From Pseudonocardia kunmingensis (GTDB lineage: Bacteria > Actinomycetota > Actinomycetes > Mycobacteriales > Pseudonocardiaceae): DNA of 64,000 bases. Of the stretch, positions 8,469 through 17,148 are shown one piece after another (the first letter of the stretch is position 1; each line of letters opens with the position of its first letter). Position numbers and translations under genes: made by a program. The DNA is taken from assembly GCF_006716445.1 (NCBI RefSeq), contig NZ_VFPA01000008.1, forward strand, positions 209,815-273,814. Reading direction: 5' to 3'. The notes beneath the pieces are model-generated. The model was not told the DNA's origin. It did no database searches and saw only the letters and a program-made list of their open reading frames with translations.

Positions 8469-9502
8469 CGGTCGCCCGCATCCGTTCCGCCCGTGGCGTC
8501 GCCCTCTCGACCGTCGTCGCAGGCGGGGCGGCCCTCGTCCTGTCGGTGATGGTCGCCATCACCCTCGGCGCGGCCGACGTCTCGCTGGTCAACGTCCGCG
8601 ACATCGTGGGGAACCACCTCGGCGTGGTCACGATCCCGGTGCGCGAGGTGGAGGACGCCATCGTGTGGGAGGACCGGCTGCCCCGATCGCTGGTGGCCGC
8701 CGCCTGCGGTGCGGGCCTGGCCGTGTGCGGCGTGATCCTGCAGTCGCTGCTGCGCAACCCGCTCGCCGATCCGTTCCTGCTCGGCGTCTCCTCCGGCGCC
8801 TCGACCGGTGCGGTGGTCATCGGGATCCTGGGTGTGGGCGGCGGGGCGTTGGGTTTGTCCGGCGGCGCCTTCGTCGGCGCCCTGTTCGCCTTCGGCCTGG
8901 TGCTGCTCCTCGCGCGGCTGTCGGGAGGGAGCAACGACCGCGTCATCCTGGCCGGGGTGGCGATGACCCAGCTGTTCTCGGCGCTGACGTCGTTCGTCAT
9001 CTTCGCCTTCGCCGACTCCGACGAGACGCGCGGCGTGATGTTCTGGCTGCTGGGCTCGCTGGAAGGTGTCCGGTGGGACGACGTGCGGCTCACCGCCGCC
9101 GTCGCCGCCGCCGGGATCGTCGTGTGCTGGGCTCTCGCCCACGTCCTCGACGCCTTCACCTTCGGCGACGAGGTGGCCGCGTCGCTGGGCATGCCGGTCG
9201 GCGCGATCCGGGCCGGGCTCATGACCCTCACCGCGCTGGTGACCGCAGCCCTGGTGAGCGTGGCAGGCGCCATCGGGTTCGTCGGTCTGGTCCTGCCGCA
9301 CGCCGCGCGGTTCCTCGTGGGCCCCGCCCACAGCCGGCTCGTCCCGGTCAGCGCCCTGCTGGGAGCCGTCTTCATGGTGTGGGTCGACGCGTTCACCCGG
9401 GTCGCGTTCGCGCCGACGCCGCTGCCGATCGGCGTGGCCACGGCCCTCGTCGGTGTCCCCGCGTTCGTACTGATCATGTTCCGGCGGAGGGGGACGACGT
9501 GA
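8465..9502 (+). CDS. FecCD-family ABC transporter permease
   Basis: 345-residue polytopic membrane protein of the BtuC/FecCD family, about ten transmembrane segments. WEDRLPRSLVAAACGAGLA and LLRNPLADPFLLGVSSGAS are the family signatures; the coupling region near GFVGLVLPHAARFLVGP contacts the ATPase. A single permease gene implies a homodimeric pore. The GTG overlaps the binding-protein stop as GTGA. Confidence 0.88.
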   Translation: MTVARIRSARGVALSTVVAGGAALVLSVMVAITLGAADVSLVNVRDIVGNHLGVVTIPVREVEDAIVWEDRLPRSLVAAACGAGLAVCGVILQSLLRNPLADPFLLGVSSGASTGAVVIGILGVGGGALGLSGGAFVGALFAFGLVLLLARLSGGSNDRVILAGVAMTQLFSALTSFVIFAFADSDETRGVMFWLLGSLEGVRWDDVRLTAAVAAAGIVVCWALAHVLDAFTFGDEVAASLGMPVGAIRAGLMTLTALVTAALVSVAGAIGFVGLVLPHAARFLVGPAHSRLVPVSALLGAVFMVWVDAFTRVAFAPTPLPIGVATALVGVPAFVLIMFRRRGTT

Positions 9503-10317
9503 CACTGCACGCCGACGCGGTGACGTGGAACCGCGGTGGGGCGATCGTGGTCGACTCCGTGAGCGTGCGGCCCGAGCCCGGCGACACGGTCGGTCTGCTC
9601 GGCCCGAACGGCTCCGGCAAGTCCTCCCTGCTGCGCCTGCTCGCCGGCCTGGCGCATCCGACCGCCGGCGCGGTGAGCCTCGACGGCACCGACCTGCGCC
9701 GGCTGCGGAGGCAGCACGTCGCCCGGTCCGTCGCCGTCGTCGGCCAGCACGCCGACACCGACGTCGACGTCACCGTGCGCGACGTCGTCGCGCTCGGCCG
9801 CATACCGCACCGCGGGTTTCTGGGGCCCGACCACGAGGCCGACGCCGCCGCCGTCGACCGTGCGCTGGAGCAGACCGGGTTGACGGCGCTGGCCGGCCGG
9901 CTCTGGCACCAGCTGTCCGGTGGGGAGCGTCAGCGCACGCAGATCGCCCGCGCGCTGGCGCAGCAGCCCCGCGAGCTGTTGCTCGACGAGCCGACCAACC
10001 ACCTCGACATCCGCCACCAGCTCGAGGTGCTGTCCCTGGTGTCGCGGCTGCCGGTGACGTCGGTGGTCGCGCTGCACGACCTCAACCTCGCGGCGCTGTT
10101 CTGCGACCACCTCATGGTGCTGTGCGCAGGACGTGTGGTCGCCGCCGGCACCGCGCGCGAGGTCCTCACACCGGAGCTGATCGCCGAGGTCTACCAGGTC
10201 CGCGCCGAGGTGATCGACGACCCGTCCGGCCGGCTGACCGTCCGCTTCCAGCCGGAGCCTCGACACGACGCCCTCGTCGGCCTCGCAGGTCGAGGGGCGG
10301 CTCACCGCCGCCGGTAG
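9499..10317 (+). CDS. Iron-siderophore ABC transporter ATP-binding protein
   Basis: 272-residue FecE/FhuC-type ATPase. Walker A GPNGSGKS at 35-42, signature LSGGERQR, Walker B LLLDEPTNHLD and switch His in ALHDLNLA are all intact. The start overlaps the permease stop as GTGA and has a GGAGGGGG site. The last 16 bases overlap the end of the converging enoyl-CoA hydratase gene, so no room remains for a bidirectional terminator. Confidence 0.9.
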   Translation: MTLHADAVTWNRGGAIVVDSVSVRPEPGDTVGLLGPNGSGKSSLLRLLAGLAHPTAGAVSLDGTDLRRLRRQHVARSVAVVGQHADTDVDVTVRDVVALGRIPHRGFLGPDHEADAAAVDRALEQTGLTALAGRLWHQLSGGERQRTQIARALAQQPRELLLDEPTNHLDIRHQLEVLSLVSRLPVTSVVALHDLNLAALFCDHLMVLCAGRVVAAGTAREVLTPELIAEVYQVRAEVIDDPSGRLTVRFQPEPRHDALVGLAGRGAAHRRR

Positions 10318-11084
10318 TCACCCTCGCGCTTCTCGAAGAACGCGCGCAGCGCCTCCTGGTGGTCCTCGGTGTGGAACATCTCGAGGAACTTCGCCCGCTG
10401 GAGGCTCTGGCCCTGGGCGAAGTCGAGCTCGAAGGCCCCGGTGACCGAGGACTTCGTGGCCTCGACCGAGAGCGGCGCCCGGGTGGCGATGCGGCGGGCC
10501 TTGACCAGCGCGGCGGGGAGCAGGGCAGCGGGCTCGTGGACCTCGGTCACGAGCCCCCAGTTCAGCGCCTGCTGGGCGTCGTAGCGCGCCCCGGTCAGCA
10601 GGATCTCCTTGGCCGGCCCCATCCCCACCACCCGGGGGAGGCGCCAGAAGCTGACGATCAGTCCGACGTTCACCCCGGCCGCCACGAAGAACGCGTCGGT
10701 CGATGCGATGCGGATGTCGCAGGCGAGCGCGAACTCGAGCCCGCCGCCGACGGTGGCGCCGTTGATCGCCGCGATGACGGGTGCGCGGAAGCGCTCCAGC
10801 GCGTCGAGCATGCCGCCGAAGTCATCCAGGTACTCGGTGAGCTCGGCGTCGGTGAGCTGCTGGTCCTCCCGCAGGTTCGCGCCCGAGGTGAACGCCCGCC
10901 CGGTGCCGGTGACGACGAGGCAGCGGATCGCGTCGTCGGCCTCGAGGAGCTCGAGCCCCCGGCGGAAGGCCTTGCGGCTCTCCCAGCTGAAGGCGTTCGA
11001 GGGCGGGCTGTCGATCGTGAGCACCGCGATGTGCGGGCCTTCGTGGTGCAGGGTCACGCCGGTGCCGAGCTCGGCCGTCGTCAT
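10302..11084 (-). CDS. Enoyl-CoA hydratase/isomerase (crotonase) family protein
   Basis: 260-residue crotonase-fold protein acting on an acyl-CoA. The oxyanion-hole segments (TSGANL; INGATVGGGLEFAL) are present. E117 occupies the position of the first catalytic Glu of rat hydratase (E144), but twenty residues on, where E164 should stand, there is G137 (AAGVNVG). A simple hydration mechanism is therefore doubtful; an isomerase, lyase or CoA-hydrolase role is possible. It is the last gene of the CoA-transferase/ABC importer operon, 16 bases after the permease, with a GAAGAGGAGA ribosome site. Confidence 0.8.
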   Translation of the reverse strand: MTTAELGTGVTLHHEGPHIAVLTIDSPPSNAFSWESRKAFRRGLELLEADDAIRCLVVTGTGRAFTSGANLREDQQLTDAELTEYLDDFGGMLDALERFRAPVIAAINGATVGGGLEFALACDIRIASTDAFFVAAGVNVGLIVSFWRLPRVVGMGPAKEILLTGARYDAQQALNWGLVTEVHEPAALLPAALVKARRIATRAPLSVEATKSSVTGAFELDFAQGQSLQRAKFLEMFHTEDHQEALRAFFEKREGDYRRR

Positions 11085-11100
11085 CGGGTCTCCTCTTCGC

Positions 11101-12813
11101 TCACTCCGTGGACAGGCGGCGGCCCAGCAGGCGCACGGCCAGCATGGTCACGCCGATGTTGATGGTCAGGACGACGACCGAGAGCGCGCCGGCCAGCTGG
11201 TAGCGCGACTCGTTGGCGAACCCGTAGAGCACGGTGGCGATCGTCGGGTTCGCACCGGTGTAGAGGAACACCGACAGCTCCAGCTCGCGGAACAGCAGGA
11301 CGAAGTTGAGCAGGCCCGCGGCGAGCAGTGACGGACGCAGCAGCGGGACGGTGATGCGGGTCGTGGTGCGCAGCCACGGGGCGCCGAGGCTGCGGGAGGC
11401 CTCCTCGACGTCCGACCCGATCTGTCCCAGCCCGGCGTGGACGTAGGCGTAGGTGAGCGGGAGCGCGTTGCCGACGTAGCCGATGAGCAGGATCAGCAGG
11501 GTTCCGCCGAGACCGAACGGGACCCCGGCGTAGGCGATGATGATCCCGATGCCCAGGATGGCGCCGGGGAACGCGAGCGGTGCCGCCATCACCGGCCCGA
11601 CCAGCGCGTTGCTCCGCGCCCGGCTCCGGTGCACCAGCCACGACGCGACGAGGGCGACGACGAGGGCGACCGCGGTGCCGCCCACGGCGAGCGCGAAGCT
11701 GTTGCCCATGGCCGCGGACACCCGCGGCTGCGCGAACACCTCCGCGTAGTTCTGGGTCAGCACGAAGTTGTCCGGGCCGAGCGGGAGCCCGATCGCCCGT
11801 CGCATCGACGTGGCCAGCAGGATCCCGAACGGCAGGATGATGCTGAGCACCAGCACCAGCGAGCACAGCGCCAGTGCGAGCGGGGTGTACGCCCCGAGCC
11901 GGACCACGTCCTGGCGTCCGGGCTTCCCGCCGATCACGGTGAACCGGCGGGTGCCGACGAGCTTGCGCTGCACCAGCAGGAGCGCCGCGACGAGCGCCAG
12001 CACCGGGACGGCGACGACCGCGGCCACCTCGATGCGGGGCGGGAAGTTCATCAGGGTCAGCAGCACCGTCGGGATCGTCTGGAACTGCGCGGGAGCACCG
12101 AGCAGCGCGACCGGTCCGAAGATCACGAACGATGTGACGAAGACGAGGATCGTGCCCGCGATCATGGAGGGGAGGACCAGCGGGAAGGTCACGGTGCACA
12201 GGACGCGCAACCGCGAGGCGCCGAGCCCGGACGCGGCGTGCTCCATCGCCGGGTCGATCCCCTCGAGGGAGGCGGCGACCGGCAGGAAGACCAGCGGGTA
12301 CAGGAACAGCGCGAGGACGAAGATGATCCCCCACGGCGTGAAGATGTCGAACGGGGCCTCCTGGAGCCCGAACACCGCCATCAGGAACTGGTTGAGCACG
12401 CCGCTGTTCGGTCCGAGCAGCAGGATCCAGCCCAGGGCCGCGATGAAGCTCGGCGCGGCGAACGTGAGCAGGGCGCTGGCGCGGAAGAACCCCCGCAGCG
12501 GCATGTCGGTGCGCACCACCAGCCACGCGATCGGCATGCCGAGCAGAAGGCCGGCGACGGACGTGCCGACGGCGATCCACAGCGAGTTGAGCGTGGCCTC
12601 CAGCAGGAGCGGTTCGGTGCCCAGCACCGCGTAGTTGCCGAGGGTGACGCCGCCGTCCTCGCCCAGGAAGCTCTGCCCGAACACCAGCGCGATCGGGTAG
12701 CCGATCAGCGCCAGCACGGCGAGCACCCAGGCCACGCGCAGCAGCCGCTCGGCCGACGGGCGCCGGTCCGAGCGCGCGGTGCCGCTGCGCCGCGGCGCGG
12801 CGGTGACGGCCAT
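11101..12813 (-). CDS. ABC transporter permease, FbpB/AfuB type (two fused permease domains)
   Basis: 570-residue membrane protein with about twelve transmembrane segments and two binding-protein-dependent permease domains. Each carries an EAA coupling loop: EHAASGLGASRLR in the first half and EEASRSLGAPWLR in the second. This is the architecture of ferric-iron, putrescine-like and 2-aminoethylphosphonate importers. It works with the adjacent binding protein and ATPase. Association with a CoA-transferase and a crotonase suggests an organic acid rather than iron as substrate. Confidence 0.85.
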   Translation of the reverse strand: MAVTAAPRRSGTARSDRRPSAERLLRVAWVLAVLALIGYPIALVFGQSFLGEDGGVTLGNYAVLGTEPLLLEATLNSLWIAVGTSVAGLLLGMPIAWLVVRTDMPLRGFFRASALLTFAAPSFIAALGWILLLGPNSGVLNQFLMAVFGLQEAPFDIFTPWGIIFVLALFLYPLVFLPVAASLEGIDPAMEHAASGLGASRLRVLCTVTFPLVLPSMIAGTILVFVTSFVIFGPVALLGAPAQFQTIPTVLLTLMNFPPRIEVAAVVAVPVLALVAALLLVQRKLVGTRRFTVIGGKPGRQDVVRLGAYTPLALALCSLVLVLSIILPFGILLATSMRRAIGLPLGPDNFVLTQNYAEVFAQPRVSAAMGNSFALAVGGTAVALVVALVASWLVHRSRARSNALVGPVMAAPLAFPGAILGIGIIIAYAGVPFGLGGTLLILLIGYVGNALPLTYAYVHAGLGQIGSDVEEASRSLGAPWLRTTTRITVPLLRPSLLAAGLLNFVLLFRELELSVFLYTGANPTIATVLYGFANESRYQLAGALSVVVLTINIGVTMLAVRLLGRRLSTE

Positions 12814-12815
12814 CG

Positions 12816-13895
12816 TCAGCGCCGGAAGAGCTGGTCGAAGGTGCCGCGCAGGTCCTCGCGGACCGCGCCGACCTCCTCGACGCTCGTGGTGAGCAGCGTC
12901 CGGTCGCTGATGTCCTGCGAACCGGGGGGCGCGGGCACGCCCTCGAGCACGCTGCGGGAGCCCTGCTCGGCGAGCGCCCGTTGGAACTCCTCGCTGAGGT
13001 GGTAGCGCACGGTGAGCGCGGCGGCGTTGGGGTGCGGAGCGTCGGCGAGCATCGCGATCTCGCTGGCGAACACGGGCACGCCGTCGGTGGGGTAGGCGAT
13101 GGCCAGCGGCTCGCCCTCCGCCGCGGCGGTGAGCACGGCGGACTCGATCGCCGGGATCCCGAGGTCGGCCTCGCCGGTGAGGACGAGCTGGGGAAGGGCG
13201 AGGCTGCTGTCGGTGACGATCGGCTCGCGGGCGGCCAGGTCGTCCAGCCAGCCCTCGGGGTACAGCTCGGTGAGCATCGCGTAGAACGAGAGCGCGGTGC
13301 CCGACGCGCTCGGGTCCGAGGTCACGATCCGCCCGGAGTCACCGGTGGCCAGCTCGGCCCAGGTCCCCGGCAGCGCCGAGGCCTCGGTGTCGGCGGAGTT
13401 GTACATGATCCCGAGCGGGATCTGGCTGTAGGGCAGCTGCGCGTCGGCCGGGTCGTCGAGGCCGTCGATCAGCGCGTCGAGGTTGGCGACGCCGGCGTCC
13501 GCGATCACGCCGTCGTCCGACCACGCCTGCATCGTGGCGGGGTCGGTCAGGCTCACGACGTCGGCGTTGACCCGGCCGCTGGCCAGCTCCGCGGAGACCG
13601 CGTTGGCGATGTTCCCCGAGTCCTCCCGGGTGAACGTCACCTGGAGGCCGAAGCGATCCTGCATGTGCTGCTGGAGGAGCTCGAGGGCCTCACGGGTGTG
13701 GCCACCCCCGTAGAGCACCACGCCGCCTTCGGCCTGCGCGCCGGAGATGAGCTCTTCGGTGATGCCGGGGATCTCGCCACCCCCCGCGGTGCCCGTGCCG
13801 GGGGTGGCTCCGCTGCCGCAGCCCGCGAGGGCGGCGGCAGCGAGGGGGATCGTCAGGAGGGCGGCGGTTCGCCCGCGCAATCGAGAGTGGAACAC
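12816..13895 (-). CDS. ABC transporter substrate-binding lipoprotein (AfuA/PotD-like)
   Basis: 359-residue periplasmic-type class II binding protein. The signal peptide ends with LAGC (C26), followed by a Gly/Thr-rich linker. Motifs such as GGVVLYGGGHTREALE and GRIVTSDPSASGTAL are typical of the 'Fe(3+)' extracellular binding family. The tyrosine ligands that hold ferric iron in true FbpA proteins are not obvious, so the iron label should not be trusted. The GTG start is preceded by AAAGGAC. The start codon region overlaps the 10-mer AGAGTGGAAC, also found in the promoter region of this operon. Confidence 0.82.
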   Translation of the reverse strand: MFHSRLRGRTAALLTIPLAAAALAGCGSGATPGTGTAGGGEIPGITEELISGAQAEGGVVLYGGGHTREALELLQQHMQDRFGLQVTFTREDSGNIANAVSAELASGRVNADVVSLTDPATMQAWSDDGVIADAGVANLDALIDGLDDPADAQLPYSQIPLGIMYNSADTEASALPGTWAELATGDSGRIVTSDPSASGTALSFYAMLTELYPEGWLDDLAAREPIVTDSSLALPQLVLTGEADLGIPAIESAVLTAAAEGEPLAIAYPTDGVPVFASEIAMLADAPHPNAAALTVRYHLSEEFQRALAEQGSRSVLEGVPAPPGSQDISDRTLLTTSVEEVGAVREDLRGTFDQLFRR

Positions 13896-13918
13896 CGCCT
13901 GTCCTTTCTGTCGGTGGG

Positions 13919-15034
13919 TCAGGACGCGCCTGCGGGAAGGGGGACCGGATCCGCGGTCGTCGCGACCGGGTCGTCGAGAACGGCGGCCGCGTCCGGTTCG
14001 ACCTCGACGCGGACGCGGGTGCCGACGGCGAGCCTGCGCGAGCCGGGGCCGTTCGCCCGGACCGGGACGGGCTCGCCGGGGACGTCGAGCTGGTACTGCA
14101 CGAGGTCGCCGAAGAACAGGGCCTCGGCCACCCGGCCGGTCGCCTCGGCCTCGTCCTCGACCGGCACCAGCGACACGTCGGCGGGCCGGATGGATACCGC
14201 GACGGCGGCGTTGCCGCGCAGCTCCCGGCCGTGCTCGGTGGCCACGTCGACGTTCCCCAGCACGCGCAGGTATCCCCGACCGGCCGGGCTACCCGTGGCG
14301 GCGAGGAGGTTCGTCGCGCCGAGCGCCCTGGCGACGTAGCTGTTGCGGGGCCGCCGGTAGACCTCCTCCGGCTCGCCCAGCTGCGCGATCCGGCCCGCGT
14401 TCATGACGACGAGCCGGTCGGCGAGCGACAAGGCCTCGGCCTGGTCGTGGGTGACGTAGAGCATGCTCACCCCGAGCGAGCGCTGGATGCGCTTGACCTC
14501 GGCGCGCAGCTCCTCGCGCAGGCGGGTGTCCAGGTTCGACAGCGGCTCGTCGAGCAGCAGCACCGCCGGGTCGTTCACGAGAGCGCGCGCCAGCGCCACC
14601 CGCTGCTGCTGCCCGCCGGAGAGCTGGTGGACGTACCGCTCGCCCATGTCCGGCAGCTGCACCATGGCCAGCGCGTCGGCCACCCGGCGCCGGACCTCCG
14701 CGCGCCCGACCTTCGCCGTGGTGGGCCCGTAGCCGACGTTCTGGTTGACGGTCATGTGGGGCCAGAGCGCGTAGCTCTGGAACACCACCGACATCCGCCT
14801 CCGCTCCGGGGGGACGAACCGGCCGGGCCCGGCCAGGGTGCGGTCACCGAGGCGGATCTCGCCCTCGTCCGGCCGCTCGAACCCGGCGATCATCCGCAGG
14901 CAGGTGGTCTTGCCGCAGCCGCTGGGGCCGAGCAGGACCACCGCCTCACCGTCGTCGATCGACAGGTCGATGCCGTCGACGGCGGTCGCGTCGCCGAAGC
15001 GTTTGGTGAGCTGCGACAGCACCAGGTGGGTCAC
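13919..15034 (-). CDS. ABC transporter ATP-binding protein, FbpC/PotA type
   Basis: 371-residue ATPase: Walker A GPSGCGKT (36-43), signature LSGGQQQR, Walker B VLLLDEPLSNLD, switch His in YVTHDQAEALS, then a C-terminal TOBE-like beta domain (ending RVRVEVEPDAAAVL) typical of importers with regulatory domains. It energises the neighbouring two-domain permease. The GTG overlaps the CoA-transferase stop as GTGA; the gap to the binding protein is 23 bases. Confidence 0.88.
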   Translation of the reverse strand: MTHLVLSQLTKRFGDATAVDGIDLSIDDGEAVVLLGPSGCGKTTCLRMIAGFERPDEGEIRLGDRTLAGPGRFVPPERRRMSVVFQSYALWPHMTVNQNVGYGPTTAKVGRAEVRRRVADALAMVQLPDMGERYVHQLSGGQQQRVALARALVNDPAVLLLDEPLSNLDTRLREELRAEVKRIQRSLGVSMLYVTHDQAEALSLADRLVVMNAGRIAQLGEPEEVYRRPRNSYVARALGATNLLAATGSPAGRGYLRVLGNVDVATEHGRELRGNAAVAVSIRPADVSLVPVEDEAEATGRVAEALFFGDLVQYQLDVPGEPVPVRANGPGSRRLAVGTRVRVEVEPDAAAVLDDPVATTADPVPLPAGAS

Positions 15035-16266
15035 GGGGCCACCACCTGGAGGTCGTCGGACGGCTCGCGCGCGACTCCGGCGGCGAGCAGTTCGTCGATC
15101 TCGACCGCGTCCAGCCCGCCCTCGGCGAGCACCGCACGGGTGTGCTCGCCCAGCAGCGGGGCGGTCCGCCGGATCGACGCCGGGGTGGCGGAGAGCTTGA
15201 CCGGCGGGCCGATGTGGCGGACCTCCCCGAGCCGGGGGTGCCGGGTGGACACCAGCATGCCGCGGGCCTGGACGTGCGGGTCGGCGTAGACCTGCTCCAG
15301 GTCGTACAGGGGCCCGCACGGCACCCCGGCGGCCGACAGCGCGGCCACCCACTCCTCGGTGGTGCGGCGCCGCAGCCGCACCGCCAGCTCGTCGGCCAGC
15401 TCGCGCCGGTGCGCCATGCGGGCCGCGTTGTCGGTGAACCGATCGTCCGCCAGCAGCTCGGGGCTGCCCAGCACCTCGCACAGGCGGACCCAGTTGCGCT
15501 GGTTGGCCGCGCCGATCGCGACCGACCCGTCCGCGGTGGGCAGCACCTCGTAGGGCGCCGACAGGCGGTGGGCCGACCCGAGCGGGCCGGGGACCTGCCC
15601 GGCACCGAACAGCAACGCCGTCTCCCACACGGTGTAGGCGATGCCGCCCTCCAGCAGTGAGGTGTCGACCAGCTGTCCCTGCCCGGTGCGCAGCCGGTGC
15701 ACGTAGGCCGACAGCACCCCGTACGCCCCGAACAACCCGGCGTTGAGGTCGCAGATGGGGACCCCCACCTTGACCGGGCCGCCACCGGGTTCCCCGGTCA
15801 TGCTGATCAGCCCGCTCATCGCCTGGGCCACCAGGTCGAAACCGCCCTGCCCGGCGTAGGGGCCGGTGGCGCCGAAGCCCGAGATCGAGCAGTAGACCAG
15901 CTCCGGCCGCAGGGCGCGCAGCGCGGTGTGGCCCAGCCCGAGCCGGTCGAGCGTGCCCGGCCGGAAGTTCTCCACCAGCACGTCCGCCGTGGCCACCAGG
16001 CGGCGCAGCGCCGCCGCGCCCCTGGCGTCCTTGAGGTCCAGGGCAAGCCCGCGCTTGTTGCGGTTCATCGCGGCGAACGCGGGGGAGGACTCGACGTCGG
16101 CCCCGCCCATCGCGCGGGTGTCGTCGCCCCGATCCGGCCGCTCGACCTTCACCACGTCGGCGCCCATGTCGGCCAGCAGCGCCGAGCAGTACGCGCCGGC
16201 CATCACCTGGGTGAGGTCGAGAACGCGCACGCCCTCCAGCGGACCACCAACGACGTCGTCGGGCAC
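15031..16266 (-). CDS. CaiB/BaiF family (class III) CoA-transferase
   Basis: 411-residue CoA-transferase. GVRVLDLTQVMAGAYCSALLADMGADVVKVERP is the family's N-terminal signature (given here as the region 13-44, key residues VLDLT and KVERP); the catalytic Asp is expected at D144 (GGFDLVAQAMSG). It moves CoA between a donor acyl-CoA and an incoming carboxylic acid without ATP. A GGAGGAGG site immediately before the GTG at 16266 fixes the start over a longer frame. As first gene of an operon with an importer, it probably activates the imported acid. Confidence 0.87.
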   Translation of the reverse strand: MPDDVVGGPLEGVRVLDLTQVMAGAYCSALLADMGADVVKVERPDRGDDTRAMGGADVESSPAFAAMNRNKRGLALDLKDARGAAALRRLVATADVLVENFRPGTLDRLGLGHTALRALRPELVYCSISGFGATGPYAGQGGFDLVAQAMSGLISMTGEPGGGPVKVGVPICDLNAGLFGAYGVLSAYVHRLRTGQGQLVDTSLLEGGIAYTVWETALLFGAGQVPGPLGSAHRLSAPYEVLPTADGSVAIGAANQRNWVRLCEVLGSPELLADDRFTDNAARMAHRRELADELAVRLRRRTTEEWVAALSAAGVPCGPLYDLEQVYADPHVQARGMLVSTRHPRLGEVRHIGPPVKLSATPASIRRTAPLLGEHTRAVLAEGGLDAVEIDELLAAGVAREPSDDLQVVAP

Positions 16267-16290
16267 GGTGCCTCCTCCGCCGCGGTCCAC

Positions 16291-16324
16291 AGAGTGGAAC
16301 GACTTGGCTCAGAATGGAACACTG
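16291..16324. promoter_or_regulatory. Direct-repeat operator candidate for the IclR regulator
   Basis: The 10-mer AGAGTGGAAC (16291-16300) is repeated as AGAATGGAAC (16311-16320), exactly 20 bases apart, so both lie on one face of the helix, between the divergent CoA-transferase and IclR genes. TGGAA half-sites are common in IclR-family operators. AGAGTGGAAC recurs at 13884-13893 over the start of the binding-protein gene. Confidence 0.5.
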
Positions 16325-16329
16325 GTGCG

Positions 16330-17121
16330 GTGGCTACGGTAGGCGCGGGAGATCGGAGCGGTCAAGCAGTGAGAAGCGTCGCGGCGGCACTGGCCGTGCT
16401 CGAGGCCGTCTCGGAGCGCCAGCCGGCCGGGGTCACGGAGCTGGCGCGCGCCCTCGGGCTGCCCAAGTCGACGACGCACCGGATGCTGGCCACGCTGTCG
16501 GAGCTGGGATGGATCCGGGCGACCGACGATGCGCCGACCCGCTGGCTGATCACCTCGAAGGCGTCGGCGATCGGATCACGCCTGCAGCCCGCCCAGGAAC
16601 TGCGGGCGGCGGTGGCGCCGGTGATGCGGACGCTGTCGGCCACCACCGGTGAGACGGTCCACTTCTCCGTGCCCGACCAGCGCTGGATCGTGCTGATCGA
16701 CAAGGTCGAGGGTGAGAACGAGGTGCGCACCACGGCCACCATCGGCCATCGCGCACCGGCGCACGCCACCTCGGCGGGGCAGGCCGTGCTCGCCGCGCTC
16801 CCCGAGTCGGTGTGCCGCACACTGCTGTCGGCGGCCCCGCTGGAGGCGCTGACACCCAAGACGATCGTGGACGTCGAGCAGCTCATGGCCGAGCTGACCA
16901 CCGTGCGCGAGCGCGGGTACGCGCGATGCGTTCAGGGCCGCCACCTCGACGTGGCGGCCACCGGCGCGGCCGTGCTGAACAGCGTCGGGTCCCCGGTCGG
17001 CGCGCTGAGCATCTCCATGCCCGTCCACCGCTTCCCCAAGCGGCTCTGGGCCGAGTACGGGAGGCTGGTGATGGATGCCGCGGCGTCCTGCAGCTCCTAT
17101 CCCGGCGTCGGCGGTCGCTGA
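16330..17121 (+). CDS. IclR-family transcriptional regulator
   Basis: 263-residue regulator: winged helix-turn-helix (GVTELARALGLPKSTTHRMLATL, key residues in the region 37-59), then the IclR effector domain (IGHRAPAHATSAGQAVLA; RERGYARC; VGALSISMP). It probably binds a carboxylic acid and controls the divergent importer/CoA-transferase operon. The GTG at 16330 lacks a clear ribosome site; GTG at 16369 has GGAG ten bases upstream and is a real alternative, giving 250 residues. The gene ends 27 bases from the converging hydantoinase B gene. Confidence 0.85.
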   Translation: MATVGAGDRSGQAVRSVAAALAVLEAVSERQPAGVTELARALGLPKSTTHRMLATLSELGWIRATDDAPTRWLITSKASAIGSRLQPAQELRAAVAPVMRTLSATTGETVHFSVPDQRWIVLIDKVEGENEVRTTATIGHRAPAHATSAGQAVLAALPESVCRTLLSAAPLEALTPKTIVDVEQLMAELTTVRERGYARCVQGRHLDVAATGAAVLNSVGSPVGALSISMPVHRFPKRLWAEYGRLVMDAAASCSSYPGVGGR

Positions 17122-17148
17122 GCGGCGGGTCCGGGCCGTCCTGCCGGT

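Noticed and set aside
12816..13895. Ferric-iron specificity for the binding protein in the CoA-transferase operon
   Set aside because: The fold is that of the 'iron' family, but the iron-binding tyrosines are not evident and the operon carries acyl-CoA enzymes, not iron genes; no iron box lies upstream.
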